Part shown: piece after piece, positions 17,031-24,780 of the stretch | How the letters are laid out: each line of letters opens with the position of its first letter | Position numbering within the stretch: position 1 is the first letter of the stretch | DNA from: Gammaproteobacteria bacterium | GTDB taxonomy: Bacteria > Pseudomonadota > Gammaproteobacteria > SZUA-152 | Direction: 5' to 3' | NCBI GenBank assembly: GCA_011321815.1 | Contig: DROS01000091.1 | Span: forward strand, 1-44,998 | Length of the DNA stretch: 44,998 bases | The notes under the pieces: model-generated | What the model was told of the DNA's origin: nothing | Seen by the model: the letters and a program-made list of their open reading frames with translations, nothing else | Database searches by the model: none | Program-made: the position numbers and the translations under genes

Positions 17031-17575
17031 GTTAACTTTAAAGTCCCCGATAGGGGATCCGTAAATCCCATGCCTTTAGGCGGCAGGGATGGAATGGTAA
17101 GCTTGATGGCATGCAGAATTACAAGCACGGCGGTCATACGATATAGGATTGCAAGTATCACTTGGTATGGGTAACGAAGTATCAATATCCGATTTTGGGT
17201 GGTGATGTTGGTTTGCGTTGCCGTGAGCTGCTTCGAGAGATAGCGTGGAGTAAGGAAATGATGATCTATGCGGGTTCTATCAACCGTGATCATGTATATA
17301 CTGCTGATAGGTATTCCGCCCAACTTGTCGGTATCGAAAGCGGTGCAATTTCTCAAGGGTAAGAGTTCTCACAAATTATTGTCGGAGTTTTCGGTGCTGA
17401 GGAAGAGATACTGGGGTCAGCATTTGTGGGCGGGAGGCTATTGGGTAGCCTCCAGTGGTAATGTAACGGATGAAGTTCGGAAGGCATACATAAAGAACCA
17501 AAAGCCGGATGAACCCGATGATGATTTTAGTGTGCTGTAATCGCCTTTAGGCGAAATGACCGGCTTTCAGCCGGT
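17031..17575 (+). mobile_element. Decayed IS200/IS605-type insertion sequence
   Basis: A tnpA relic lies between subterminal hairpins. On the left are TCCCC/GGGGA at 17044-17057 and an ATCCC...GGGAT structure. On the right are CGCCTTTAGGCG at 17542-17553 and ACCGGCTTTCAGCCGGT at 17559-17575. IS200/IS605 elements have such hairpins instead of terminal inverted repeats. No tnpB is present. Exact ends are uncertain by some tens of bases. Confidence 0.75.
17111..17540 (+). pseudogene. IS200/IS605 family TnpA transposase, inactivated
   Basis: The reading frame matches the Y1 (HUH) transposase of IS200-type elements: a YHLVWVTKYQYPIL start region, RELLREIAWSKEMMIYAGSINRDHV in the middle and PPNLSVSKAVQFLKGKSSH towards the end. 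Three separate lesions are visible. An in-frame TAG at 17144-17146 interrupts the N-terminus, where a Tyr codon would be expected. A one-base insertion at about 17299 shifts the frame right after the HUH region. The second His of the HUH pair is Tyr (HVY). The catalytic Tyr in AYIKNQ is still there. The element is therefore long dead in itself, but could move in trans if intact relatives exist in the genome. Confidence 0.85.
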
Positions 17576-17619
17576 GGAGTATTCACACCCATTAATGGGT
17601 CGTCTTTTTCTCACCATCC

Positions 17620-17652
17620 CCCCCAGTCAGCAGTTAAACTGCTGACTGGGGG
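17620..17652. terminator. Strong 14-bp hairpin behind the pentahaem cytochrome gene
   Basis: CCCCCAGTCAGCAG (17620-17633) pairs perfectly with 17639-17652 around TTAAA. It begins six bases beyond the stop of the - strand cytochrome gene. No T-run follows on the - strand; ATATTTT follows on the + strand. It is the natural transcript end for the - strand operon, possibly also for the opposite direction. Confidence 0.7.
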
Positions 17653-17657
17653 ATATT

Positions 17658-18641
17658 TTACTTGGCATGACAGGTCAGGCACAGCCCACTGGGGCCACCG
17701 ATACCATTGTCATTTGGGGTACTGTTACTGATGCGCAAGAAACTGGGGATAAATTCAGTACCGGCACCGTTGGAGGGAATGCCGTGCGGATCATGGCAGG
17801 AGGCGCACTCTACAGCAGGGCCAGAGCCGCTATCGTACAGGCGCACCTCATATTTTTCAGCGAAGCCGCTACCGTTGCTGTCAAAAAATGCCCATTTGCC
17901 AGGGACACTTATTTCCGGTTCATTGTAGTCGATTCCGGGCCCAAAGGTGGTGGGAAATGTTATGCCGATAACGTGATCGTTGCGCAGATCGGTACCAAGC
18001 ATAAACAGTCGAAAATCAGGGATCACAGAGTTGGGTGCACTGTGGCACAGAGCGCAAGCTGAACCTATGTCTCCATTTCCCAGTTCTGGCCCTAATGTGA
18101 AATGATTGCCTGATGTACCTGGCCGGCCGTTATCAGGCCATTGATCCAGAAAGGCTAGATTGGATGTGCCAACCTCTGTGTTGCCGTAGCCGCCGGAACC
18201 CGGCATGTTTAACACGGAGTCAATGGCAATAGTGCCATCATGGCAGGACAGACAGGTCAACGAGTTTGGGCCAGGTACACCGAGACGGCCTTCCAGGCCA
18301 ATGGTGGTGGGCGTATCGTAGACAGTATAATTGCTCACATTGTTAATTGTACGATTCCAAAGAGGAGCGTTGATCTGCTTGTTTGCACCGTGTGGTGTGT
18401 GGCAGTAAACGCATACTTCGCCATAATCGTTGCGAGCAAAATCCATAACTATGCCCGCGCCACCTGCATCTTTATTGTATTGGAGGGTGAGGTTATGGCG
18501 GGTGTTTGCAATGCTGCCAACGTTGCTCGCTTTCGAGTTTGGGTCCCAGCCATCAGCAAACGCAACAGCCCCAACCCCGGCCATTCCCACCCCGACCAAA
18601 CTTAGCGAAAGTACAATTTGTGGTGTTATTTTCAGTGACAT
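17658..18641 (-). CDS. Exported pentahaem c-type cytochrome (doubled-CxxCH type, paralogue A)
   Basis: This 327-residue protein has a signal peptide ending at about residue 29 (GVGAVAFADG). Five CxxCH sites occur in order: CVYCH, CLSCH, CALCH, CASCH and CLTCH, the last three residues from the C-terminus. Extra histidines in HTPHGAN and HDPHGIP are candidate distal ligands. Doubled CxxCH arrangement with DPHG is typical of multihaem cytochromes in respiratory electron transfer. The gene at 19956 encodes a paralogue with the same order and the same CHAK end, and both flank an NHL propeller gene. There is a 220-base gap to that NHL gene, so it may have its own promoter. Location is periplasm or beyond; partners are not known. 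Confidence 0.88.
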   Translation of the reverse strand: MSLKITPQIVLSLSLVGVGMAGVGAVAFADGWDPNSKASNVGSIANTRHNLTLQYNKDAGGAGIVMDFARNDYGEVCVYCHTPHGANKQINAPLWNRTINNVSNYTVYDTPTTIGLEGRLGVPGPNSLTCLSCHDGTIAIDSVLNMPGSGGYGNTEVGTSNLAFLDQWPDNGRPGTSGNHFTLGPELGNGDIGSACALCHSAPNSVIPDFRLFMLGTDLRNDHVIGITFPTTFGPGIDYNEPEISVPGKWAFFDSNGSGFAEKYEVRLYDSGSGPAVECASCHDPHGIPSNGAGTEFIPSFLRISNSTPNDNGIGGPSGLCLTCHAK

Positions 18642-18723
18642 GACAAAATCCCTATTGGTTATTGATTGCCAATACCCGTGAGAATGGCTTTATTCGTTAA
18701 TTATTATAGCTTTTAGCTTCATC

Positions 18724-18752
18724 GGGTACGCATAGCCAAACTGAGCGTACCC
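18724..18752. promoter_or_regulatory. Hairpin in the spacer between NHL and pentahaem genes
   Basis: GGGTACGC (18724-18731) and GCGTACCC (18745-18752) form an eight-base stem. On the - strand it lies after the NHL gene and before the pentahaem cytochrome gene, so it may be a processing or attenuation site that sets different levels of the two products. No T-run follows. Confidence 0.4.
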
Positions 18753-18864
18753 CCTAAAATCCCGCACCTGACTACAATTTAACCATAACCAGGCAGCACT
18801 CGCTAATAAGTTGTCTTTATATCACGAGCTGGTTATATCAGGCAAACCGACAGATTCGGTTTTT

Positions 18865-19980
18865 TTACTCTTTTGGCCGGTGCTCCCCTCCCAGGTAGCC
18901 CCCGTTTTTTTCGACGCCGGCAGGTCGATAGATATCAACTTTACGAAAAAACTGATCAACGACGTAGACACGACCATCCTCATCGACAGCAATACCGGCG
19001 GGTAGCATATAGCGCCCGGGCCCGGGGGATTGGTTGCGTTCGCCAATAAACATAAGGAGTTGGGCCTGCGTGTTGAATATCTGGAAGTTACCGAAAGCGG
19101 CATCGACTACATAAATATTTCCGTCAGGATCGGTTGCGATGCCTTTGGGGCGTGCAAAATTACCGACTTTCCGCCCAACAGTGCCAAAGCTGAATTTATG
19201 TGAGCCGTCCGGATTAAAGGCCTGTATGCGAAAATTGCCACTATCGGTGACGTAAACGGTACCATCCAGGGCTGTGGTGACTTGCAATGCCAGATTGAAT
19301 TCACCATCTTTGCGGCCCCGGGTGCCTACGGTTTTTTTCAATTCACCGGTTTTGGCGTCAAAAATATAGAGGTGGTGTTCCTGTGTGGTAACGCCACCGG
19401 TGTCAATGACATAGGCTTGTAAACCATCCGGGCTTACGGCAACACCTGATGGGCGTTTGAAGATGCTGCGATTACCGAAGGCCCGCAGGAATTTTCCATC
19501 TTTGTCAAAAACGACAACACGTTTCGCTGAGTTATCGGCGACATAGACTTCCCCGTCTTTGCTGACGGCGATGCCGATTGGTTTGGCCAATGAGCCAGGG
19601 CCTTCTGTGCCGATTATTTTGAAGTCTCCACCGGGCACATCAAACATCAGTACGGCACGTTTAACGGTGTCAGTAACGTAAATGCGCCCCTGATAAACAG
19701 CAACACCATAGGGTTTGCTCAGGCCGGTTGCTGTACCCAGTGAGCCTGTGGCAAAGATACGCAATTTGTCTGCGCCAGTAATTTCCTTGACATCAAAGCT
19801 GCTGCGGATGGTGCGTTCAAAATAAAAGCGTGCCTCTTCGGGGGGGGGAGGGTACGCCAGTACAATTTCTTCCCTGCGAACCTCTTCGCTGCTGCAACCA
19901 GCCAGTAAGAGGGTGAAAATGATCCCGAACCAGATCAGTCCATAACGTATTTTTTTTATTTCGCGTGACAAGTAAAACAT
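18865..19980 (-). CDS. NHL-repeat beta-propeller lipoprotein
   Basis: This 371-residue protein has a lipoprotein signal with lipobox LLLAGCS at about residues 23-29. From about residue 75 to 360 six repeats are seen with the NHL pattern, such as KPYGVAVYQGRIYVTDT, KPIGIAVSKDGEVYVADN, RPSGVAVSPDGLQAYVIDT, RPKGIATDPDGNIYVVDA and LPAGIAVDEDGRVYVVDQ. NHL propellers bind proteins, sugars or RNA; in bacteria exported versions often accompany cytochrome genes. The start overlaps the end of the upstream cytochrome gene by about 25 bases, so the two are translated together. With the Kelch and tandem propellers nearby this is the fourth propeller protein of the island. Its binding partner cannot be told. 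Confidence 0.85.
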   Translation of the reverse strand: MFYLSREIKKIRYGLIWFGIIFTLLLAGCSSEEVRREEIVLAYPPPPEEARFYFERTIRSSFDVKEITGADKLRIFATGSLGTATGLSKPYGVAVYQGRIYVTDTVKRAVLMFDVPGGDFKIIGTEGPGSLAKPIGIAVSKDGEVYVADNSAKRVVVFDKDGKFLRAFGNRSIFKRPSGVAVSPDGLQAYVIDTGGVTTQEHHLYIFDAKTGELKKTVGTRGRKDGEFNLALQVTTALDGTVYVTDSGNFRIQAFNPDGSHKFSFGTVGRKVGNFARPKGIATDPDGNIYVVDAAFGNFQIFNTQAQLLMFIGERNQSPGPGRYMLPAGIAVDEDGRVYVVDQFFRKVDIYRPAGVEKNGGYLGGEHRPKE

Positions 19981-20768
19981 AGCACCTCGGCATTAGCGCG
20001 TAGTAATAGTTCCCGTGAGGGGTCGTGTACATTGTGACAAGTCATGCATTCTACTTGGCCGTCATATAATTTAACACCGTTGGCAAAGCCATCGGGCGTA
20101 TCGGGCGGGCGAAAATCCGTATCTTTGAATGTCAGGCCGGCATATCGCATGGAAATGGGGTGGTCGTTGCGTAAATCGGTGCCGAGCATTTTTACAGTGA
20201 TGTCGTGGGCGACGTCACCATTGTGGCATTTGCCGCAGCTCTCAATGTTGTCTTCGGGGTTGATGCGCATGTGCATGGCATTGTCCGCTGCCGCATCAAA
20301 TGTGGCAGGTTTAAATACCACCATATCTACTGCCATGGTGCCATCGTGACAGGACAGGCAAAGCATGCTGATGGGATTGGGTCCGCTGGTTTTGTTGTCC
20401 AGATTAACGCTATCGTATAGCTGGTAGTTACTCAATGCGGGCACGTAGCGGTTCCAGCCGTCGATGCCGCCAAAGTCTGCGGGAACGGCACCCGCTTCTT
20501 CCGGAGGAATATGGCAGTAAACGCAGGAGTAACCATAGTCGGAAAAGGCAACGCCAGCCATGGCAACCACACCGGCACGTGCATTGAGGCCGGTGAAATC
20601 GTGTTTGGAGCCCAGGATCGGGTCATCTGCGCCAAGTACCGGGTCACCGACAATGGCGGCGGCAGCAGCGTAGGTGGCCCATGCCAGCCCGCCGACCAGC
20701 AAAGTGAAGATCAAGAAAATGGTGCCAGCTTTCATCTTGGAAAGCTGTTTTTTTATTTGCCGCGACAT
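19956..20768 (-). CDS. Exported pentahaem c-type cytochrome (paralogue B)
   Basis: The product has 270 residues from ATG 20768, chosen because a GGAAGAAG purine stretch lies just ahead and a good signal peptide follows (about 13-36, ending in TYAAAAAI). A longer in-frame start at 20831 would add 21 residues of poor signal character. The five haem sites are CVYCH, CLSCH, CGKCH, CMTCH and CFTCH, the last near the C-terminus. The sequence around haems 1 and 2 (YSCVYCHIPPEE, CLSCHDGTMAVD) matches the gene at 17658 (EVCVYCHTPHGA, CLSCHDGTIAID). Both also share an LGTDLRNDH segment after haem 3. The C-terminal end runs into the NHL gene. It is the first gene of the - strand operon and stands opposite the triple-domain cytochrome. 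Confidence 0.88.
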   Translation of the reverse strand: MSRQIKKQLSKMKAGTIFLIFTLLVGGLAWATYAAAAAIVGDPVLGADDPILGSKHDFTGLNARAGVVAMAGVAFSDYGYSCVYCHIPPEEAGAVPADFGGIDGWNRYVPALSNYQLYDSVNLDNKTSGPNPISMLCLSCHDGTMAVDMVVFKPATFDAAADNAMHMRINPEDNIESCGKCHNGDVAHDITVKMLGTDLRNDHPISMRYAGLTFKDTDFRPPDTPDGFANGVKLYDGQVECMTCHNVHDPSRELLLRANAEVLCFTCHAK

Positions 20769-21134
20769 GCTTCTTCCGCCCCCGTGCAACGTAAATGCTG
20801 CAATGCAACATCTGGTGGCATTGTTGTGCATGAAAACACCAACATGCCATCGTAGAAAAATGTTAGAAAAAGTCCGGTAAATCCGCGTATTACCTTCGCT
20901 ATCGGCTCACTATACGCGAGCTTTAGGGTAGCGTAAAAGCCGTTTTTACGCCACAATCCGCGAGCTTTATCGTGAGTGGGTATATAATGTTGTACCGCTT
21001 GGGCGTGTATTGCCTGGTATTATGGGTGTGTGCGCTGCAACCTGTTGAATTATTGTCTGTTTTCAATAAATTTCGTAGGTGGGCGGCTTGCTTGCAGGAA
21101 ATAACTTTAGGAAAATTGAGAGGTACCCTGGTTT
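20769..21134. promoter_or_regulatory. Divergent promoter region between cytochrome operons
   Basis: This spacer drives the pentahaem operon leftward and the six-haem gene(s) rightward. CGCGAGCTTTA occurs twice in direct orientation, at 20915-20925 and 20959-20969. Between the copies GCGTAAAA (20931-20938) pairs with TTTTACGC (20944-20951). This symmetric arrangement could be an operator for shared control. No sigma boxes are assigned with confidence. Confidence 0.45.
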
Positions 21135-22376
21135 ATGAAAAACGGTGTGGTGTGGGTAGCAGGTGTAATGCTGCTTGTGTTGGGGGCGACGAGCGCCAGT
21201 GCGGCGGCGACCAAAAATGAACCGGTGGCGGATAAAAAAGATGTCGCTGCCCTGTACCTGAAAAACTGTTCCATCTGCCATGGCGATAAGGGCGATGGTA
21301 ATACCCGTGCCCAGTCTGGTATGTATCCCAAACCTCGTAATTTTACGACTGCTGAGGCTGCTATCGAGCTGACTCGTGAGCGCATGATCAAGTCGGTTAC
21401 TGAGGGGCGTCCTGGCACTACCATGGTGGCGCACAAAAAAAGACTGAGTGAACAGCAAATTGCTGATTTGGTTGATTATATCCGCAGCAATTTTATGCAG
21501 CTTCCGGAAGCAGAAGCCGGAGTGCCGGCAGCAGTGAGTCCCGGGGAAAAAATTTATACCGCCAATTGCGCAGTGTGCCACGGGGATAACGGTAACACCG
21601 CCCGTTGGGCTCAAAATGGTCTTCACCCGGCACCCCGGGATTTTACTTCGCCCGAGGCACAGAATGACCTGACTCGTGACCGTATGCTGAATTCAGTGAC
21701 CAATGGTCGTCCTGGCACGGGCATGATGCCTTACAAAACGCGCTTGTCCAAAGATGAAATTGCCGCTGTCGTTGGTTTTATCCGTTTCAAATTTATGGGG
21801 GTTGATCCTGACAAAGACACCGGTGCTGCTCCGTTGGCCATCGGTGGGCCGGAAGTCCAAAATCCGCCAACACCCCAGACTGGTGGTATTCCGGGTGTGG
21901 ACGCTCCTCTTGCCGCGGCGAGACCGGTGCCAGCGAAAACTGATCCGCACCAGCAGCCTCATGCCACGTCGACGCCTGCGGTTGCGCCTGCCCAGCCCGC
22001 TGTAGGCCACAGCATTGATGTCGATATGTCTCTGCCGGTGCCCAACGGTTTGAAAGGCGATCTGGTCTGGGGGCGTCAGTTTTATATGGCCAATTGTTTT
22101 GATTGTCATGGTGTGACGGGTGAGGGCGATGGTCCGCGAGCCTATTTCAATATTCCCCGGCCCCGTAATTTCACCAGTGAAGCCTCGCGGCAGGTGCTCA
22201 ATCGGCCACGTATTTTTAATAGCGTTACTAATGGCCGGGTGGGTACGGTGATGCCTGCCTGGGGCAAGGTACTGACCGAGCAGGAAATTGCCGGGCTTAC
22301 TGAATTTGTATTTCAGACCTTCATTCAGCCTGCTGAAGAAGAAGGTGGCGGCACGGACAAAAAAAAAGTCCCGTAA
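21135..22376 (+). CDS. Exported triple-domain cytochrome c
   Basis: The protein has 413 residues with a signal peptide ending near SASAAATK (about 22-25). Three class I-like cytochrome domains of about 85 residues follow. Each has a haem site (CSICHG, CAVCHG, CFDCHG), a PRNF or PRDF segment, and a late Met in a GRPGTTM-, GRPGTGM- or GRVGTVM-like motif that should be the sixth ligand. A Pro/Ala-rich linker (about 225-290) separates domains two and three. The frame ends TDKKKVP just after a run of nine A at 22359-22367. The following frame encodes three more haem sites, two of them in domains of this same kind. It may therefore be the N-terminal half of a six-haem protein made by -1 slippage. 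Confidence 0.88.
   Translation: MKNGVVWVAGVMLLVLGATSASAAATKNEPVADKKDVAALYLKNCSICHGDKGDGNTRAQSGMYPKPRNFTTAEAAIELTRERMIKSVTEGRPGTTMVAHKKRLSEQQIADLVDYIRSNFMQLPEAEAGVPAAVSPGEKIYTANCAVCHGDNGNTARWAQNGLHPAPRDFTSPEAQNDLTRDRMLNSVTNGRPGTGMMPYKTRLSKDEIAAVVGFIRFKFMGVDPDKDTGAAPLAIGGPEVQNPPTPQTGGIPGVDAPLAAARPVPAKTDPHQQPHATSTPAVAPAQPAVGHSIDVDMSLPVPNGLKGDLVWGRQFYMANCFDCHGVTGEGDGPRAYFNIPRPRNFTSEASRQVLNRPRIFNSVTNGRVGTVMPAWGKVLTEQEIAGLTEFVFQTFIQPAEEEGGGTDKKKVP
22359..22367 (+). promoter_or_regulatory. A9 run, candidate -1 frameshift site
   Basis: Three in-frame AAA codons end seven bases before the stop TAA at 22374. Runs such as A AAA AAG in dnaX support -1 slippage. Here slippage would fuse the two cytochrome frames. 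A sequencing or assembly error in the homopolymer would look the same. Confidence 0.55.
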
Positions 22377-22384
22377 CAAGCCTG

Positions 22385-23353
22385 TTGCCGGTAGCAGATA
22401 GCACGCCGACAGCGCAGGAGGCAGGGTATGGCCCCGCTCATGATGATCGTCATGAGCGGGGGCGGGCTATTTACAATTTCCGCTGTTATTTTTGCCACGG
22501 TTATTCCGGTGACGCCAAAACCCTGGCGGCAAGTTATCTGACTCCGCGCCCGCGCAACTTTGCTGCCACAGAGCTTGCTGATATCAGCTATGAGTCCATG
22601 GTCAATGCTGTTACTCATGGTCGCCCTGGTACTGCCATGTTGGGCTTTGCCAATACCATTAGTGCTGAAGACATTGCCTTGGTGGTGGATTTTGTGCGCC
22701 GCGAATTCATGCAAAACAAGGATCATAATACGGCGTATCATACTGTGGAAAACGGTTGGCCGAACCACGAGCAATATGCTTTGGCTTTTCCCTTTGCATT
22801 GGAAGAGATCGCTCTTGATACACCCTCTGAGCAGCTTAGTCCGCAGCAACGGGCAGGCCGCCGTATTTTTATGCAAAGTTGTGTTACCTGCCATGATCGT
22901 GGTCGGGTTAATGACGAGGGGGTGATCTGGGACCCGCGTCCGGTGTCGTACCCGCGCAATCGGTATTCACATCGTCAGACAGAGCCTGACAGTGTCAGTA
23001 GCGCCAGTCCTTATGCGCGTCACGAGCAGGCCCCCGTGCTGGAAAATTCCACTGCGCAGGAGAAAGAGGGTGAGGCCTTATTTCAGAAAAACTGCGCTTT
23101 TTGCCATGCCCCGGATGGCACGGGCAAAAACTGGATTGGCAGCTTTCTTGAGCCACATCCAAGAAATCTCACTGATCCGGCGAATATGCAGGGAATGACC
23201 GCAGAGCGTTTACGGCAGGTGATTCGTGATGGTTTGCCGGGCACTACCATGTCTGCATGGAAAGGTGTGCTGGACGCCGGGCAGATTGATGCTGTGATTG
23301 CTTATATTAACCGGGCTTTTCACCCTCTGGCCGATGGTGCTCCGGCAGATTAG
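22385..23353 (+). CDS. Triple-haem cytochrome segment without signal peptide (probable continuation of previous gene)
   Basis: A frame of 322 codons can be opened only at TTG 22385 or CTG 22382, and neither has a ribosome site or signal peptide. The haem sites are CYFCH, CVTCH and CAFCH. Domains one and three carry the same PRNF/PRNL and GRPGTAM/GLPGTTM signatures as the preceding gene. A cytochrome c must reach the periplasm to receive haem, so a stand-alone product would be non-functional. A -1 shift in the A9 run at 22359-22367 would read DKKKSPVTSLLPVADS and join it to the exported upstream part, giving about 735 residues with six haems. The middle domain lacks the usual GxPGT Met motif. 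Confidence 0.75.
   Translation: MPVADSTPTAQEAGYGPAHDDRHERGRAIYNFRCYFCHGYSGDAKTLAASYLTPRPRNFAATELADISYESMVNAVTHGRPGTAMLGFANTISAEDIALVVDFVRREFMQNKDHNTAYHTVENGWPNHEQYALAFPFALEEIALDTPSEQLSPQQRAGRRIFMQSCVTCHDRGRVNDEGVIWDPRPVSYPRNRYSHRQTEPDSVSSASPYARHEQAPVLENSTAQEKEGEALFQKNCAFCHAPDGTGKNWIGSFLEPHPRNLTDPANMQGMTAERLRQVIRDGLPGTTMSAWKGVLDAGQIDAVIAYINRAFHPLADGAPAD
22432..22461 (+). other. Perfect 12-bp stem-loop inside the cytochrome frame
   Basis: Bases 22432-22443 and 22450-22461 are exact reverse complements with a six-base loop TGATCG. It lies 65 bases after the A9 run within coding sequence (GPAHDDRHERGR). AGGAGG at 22416-22421 precedes an ATG in another frame at 22428. Confidence 0.55.
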
Positions 23354-23623
23354 ATGGTTATGCAGGTCTGATTCTGAGTGTGCAGCACTTCTCCGGCAGA
23401 AGATGCCAAGCCTTTTTGATCCAAATTAAAGTAGTGACAAGAAATTTTATGGTGCTGGAGAGCATGGATTTCACCGTTACCGGTATTGGTCCGGGTTTAC
23501 AAAATCTGGTATCAACCATGAATTTGCACCGTATTTATGATGAAGAGATGTGGATTAACACTACCCCTTTGCCGCTGTAGCCCTTACCATTAGCTGTTCG
23601 AATTTCCGGGAGTGGTATAAGGT

Positions 23624-24667
23624 ATGGTAAAGGTTGGCATTGTGGGGGGGACGGGTTACACCGGCGTGGAGTTGCTGCGTTTGCTGGCGGCTCACCCTGA
23701 AGTAGAGCTGGTGTTGATCACCTCCCGCTCCGAGGCAGGTCTGCCTGTGGCGGAAATGTTTCCCAATTTGCGCGGCCATATTGATATCGAATTCAGTGTG
23801 CCTGATCCTGCGGCTTTGGCTACTTGCGACGTGGTGTTTTTTGCAACACCCAATGGTGTCGCCATGCAGTCGGTGCCAGAGCTGCTGGCAGCGGGCGTAA
23901 AGGTTATCGATCTGGCGGCCGATTTTCGACTCAAAGACACAGAGGAATGGGTGCAGTGGTATGGTCAGCCTCATGCCTGTCCGCAGTTGCTTGACGAGGC
24001 GGTGTATGGTCTGCCCGAGGTGAATCGTGCAGCCATCGGAGTGGCACGGTTGATAGCCAATCCCGGTTGTTATCCCACAGCGGTACAACTGGGTTTGTTA
24101 CCATTGCTGGAAAAAGGCTTGGTGGATACCGGGCGGTTGATTGCCGATTGTAAATCCGGTGTCAGTGGTGCGGGCCGCAAGGCCGCAGTAAGCACTCTGC
24201 TGTGCGAGACCAGTGAAAATTTCAAAGCCTATGGTGTGGCGGGACATCGGCATTGGCCAGAGATTCGCCAAGGGCTGAACGCCGTTGCTGATGGTAATGT
24301 GGGATTGACCTTTGTTCCGCACCTTACGCCCATGTTGCGGGGGATTCATGCCACTCTGTACGTGAGTCTGCTCAGCACCCATGATGCAACCGATACGGAT
24401 TTGCAGACGTTGTACGAGCAGCGTTATGCCCATGAGCCCTTTGTGGATGTGCTACCCATGGGCAGCCATCCGGAGACCCGTAGTGTGAAGGGCGCCAATG
24501 TTTGTCGTATCGCCATTCATCGGCCGCAAGGTGCTGACACCGTAGTGATTCTCTCGGTGATTGACAACCTGGTGAAGGGGGCGGCCGGGCAGGCGGTGCA
24601 GAATATGAATATTCTTTGTGGTTTGCCGGAAACCGCAGGGCTAACGGGAATGGCGCTTGTTCCTTAA
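23624..24667 (+). CDS. argC: N-acetyl-gamma-glutamyl-phosphate reductase
   Basis: This 347-residue cytosolic enzyme makes N-acetylglutamate semialdehyde from N-acetylglutamyl phosphate using NADPH, the third step of arginine synthesis. The N-terminal nucleotide-binding motif is [17 protein letters not shown] (residues 5-21). The catalytic Cys149 lies in the family signature NPGCYPT, and [11 protein letters not shown] and the [11 protein letters not shown] segment follow. Length matches the full-length ArgC class. It marks the change from the cytochrome island to housekeeping genes. In many gammaproteobacteria argC is followed by a coiled-coil protein gene, bactofilin and erpA, as here. No arginine operator could be assigned. 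Confidence 0.97.
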   Translation: MVKVGIVGGTGYTGVELLRLLAAHPEVELVLITSRSEAGLPVAEMFPNLRGHIDIEFSVPDPAALATCDVVFFATPNGVAMQSVPELLAAGVKVIDLAADFRLKDTEEWVQWYGQPHACPQLLDEAVYGLPEVNRAAIGVARLIANPGCYPTAVQLGLLPLLEKGLVDTGRLIADCKSGVSGAGRKAAVSTLLCETSENFKAYGVAGHRHWPEIRQGLNAVADGNVGLTFVPHLTPMLRGIHATLYVSLLSTHDATDTDLQTLYEQRYAHEPFVDVLPMGSHPETRSVKGANVCRIAIHRPQGADTVVILSVIDNLVKGAAGQAVQNMNILCGLPETAGLTGMALVP

Positions 24668-24780
24668 ACCGCGATAGCGCTTGTTATTACAGGTTCTGTG
24701 GCCCAGTGTGGTTGTTGTAAAATGATGTCGAAAAGTCGTACGCGTTTGACGCGAATAATGAAACAGGTTGGTTGGATATC

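Noticed and set aside
20972-21220. 82-codon open frame overlapping the start of the triple-domain cytochrome
   Set aside because: It overlaps a clear exported cytochrome in another frame, and its sequence lacks any domain; it occupies the divergent promoter region.
23380-23580. 66-codon open frame between the cytochrome region and argC
   Set aside because: It has no convincing ribosome site, no recognisable domain and no hydrophobic or repeat structure; the spacer is short and may simply hold the argC promoter.
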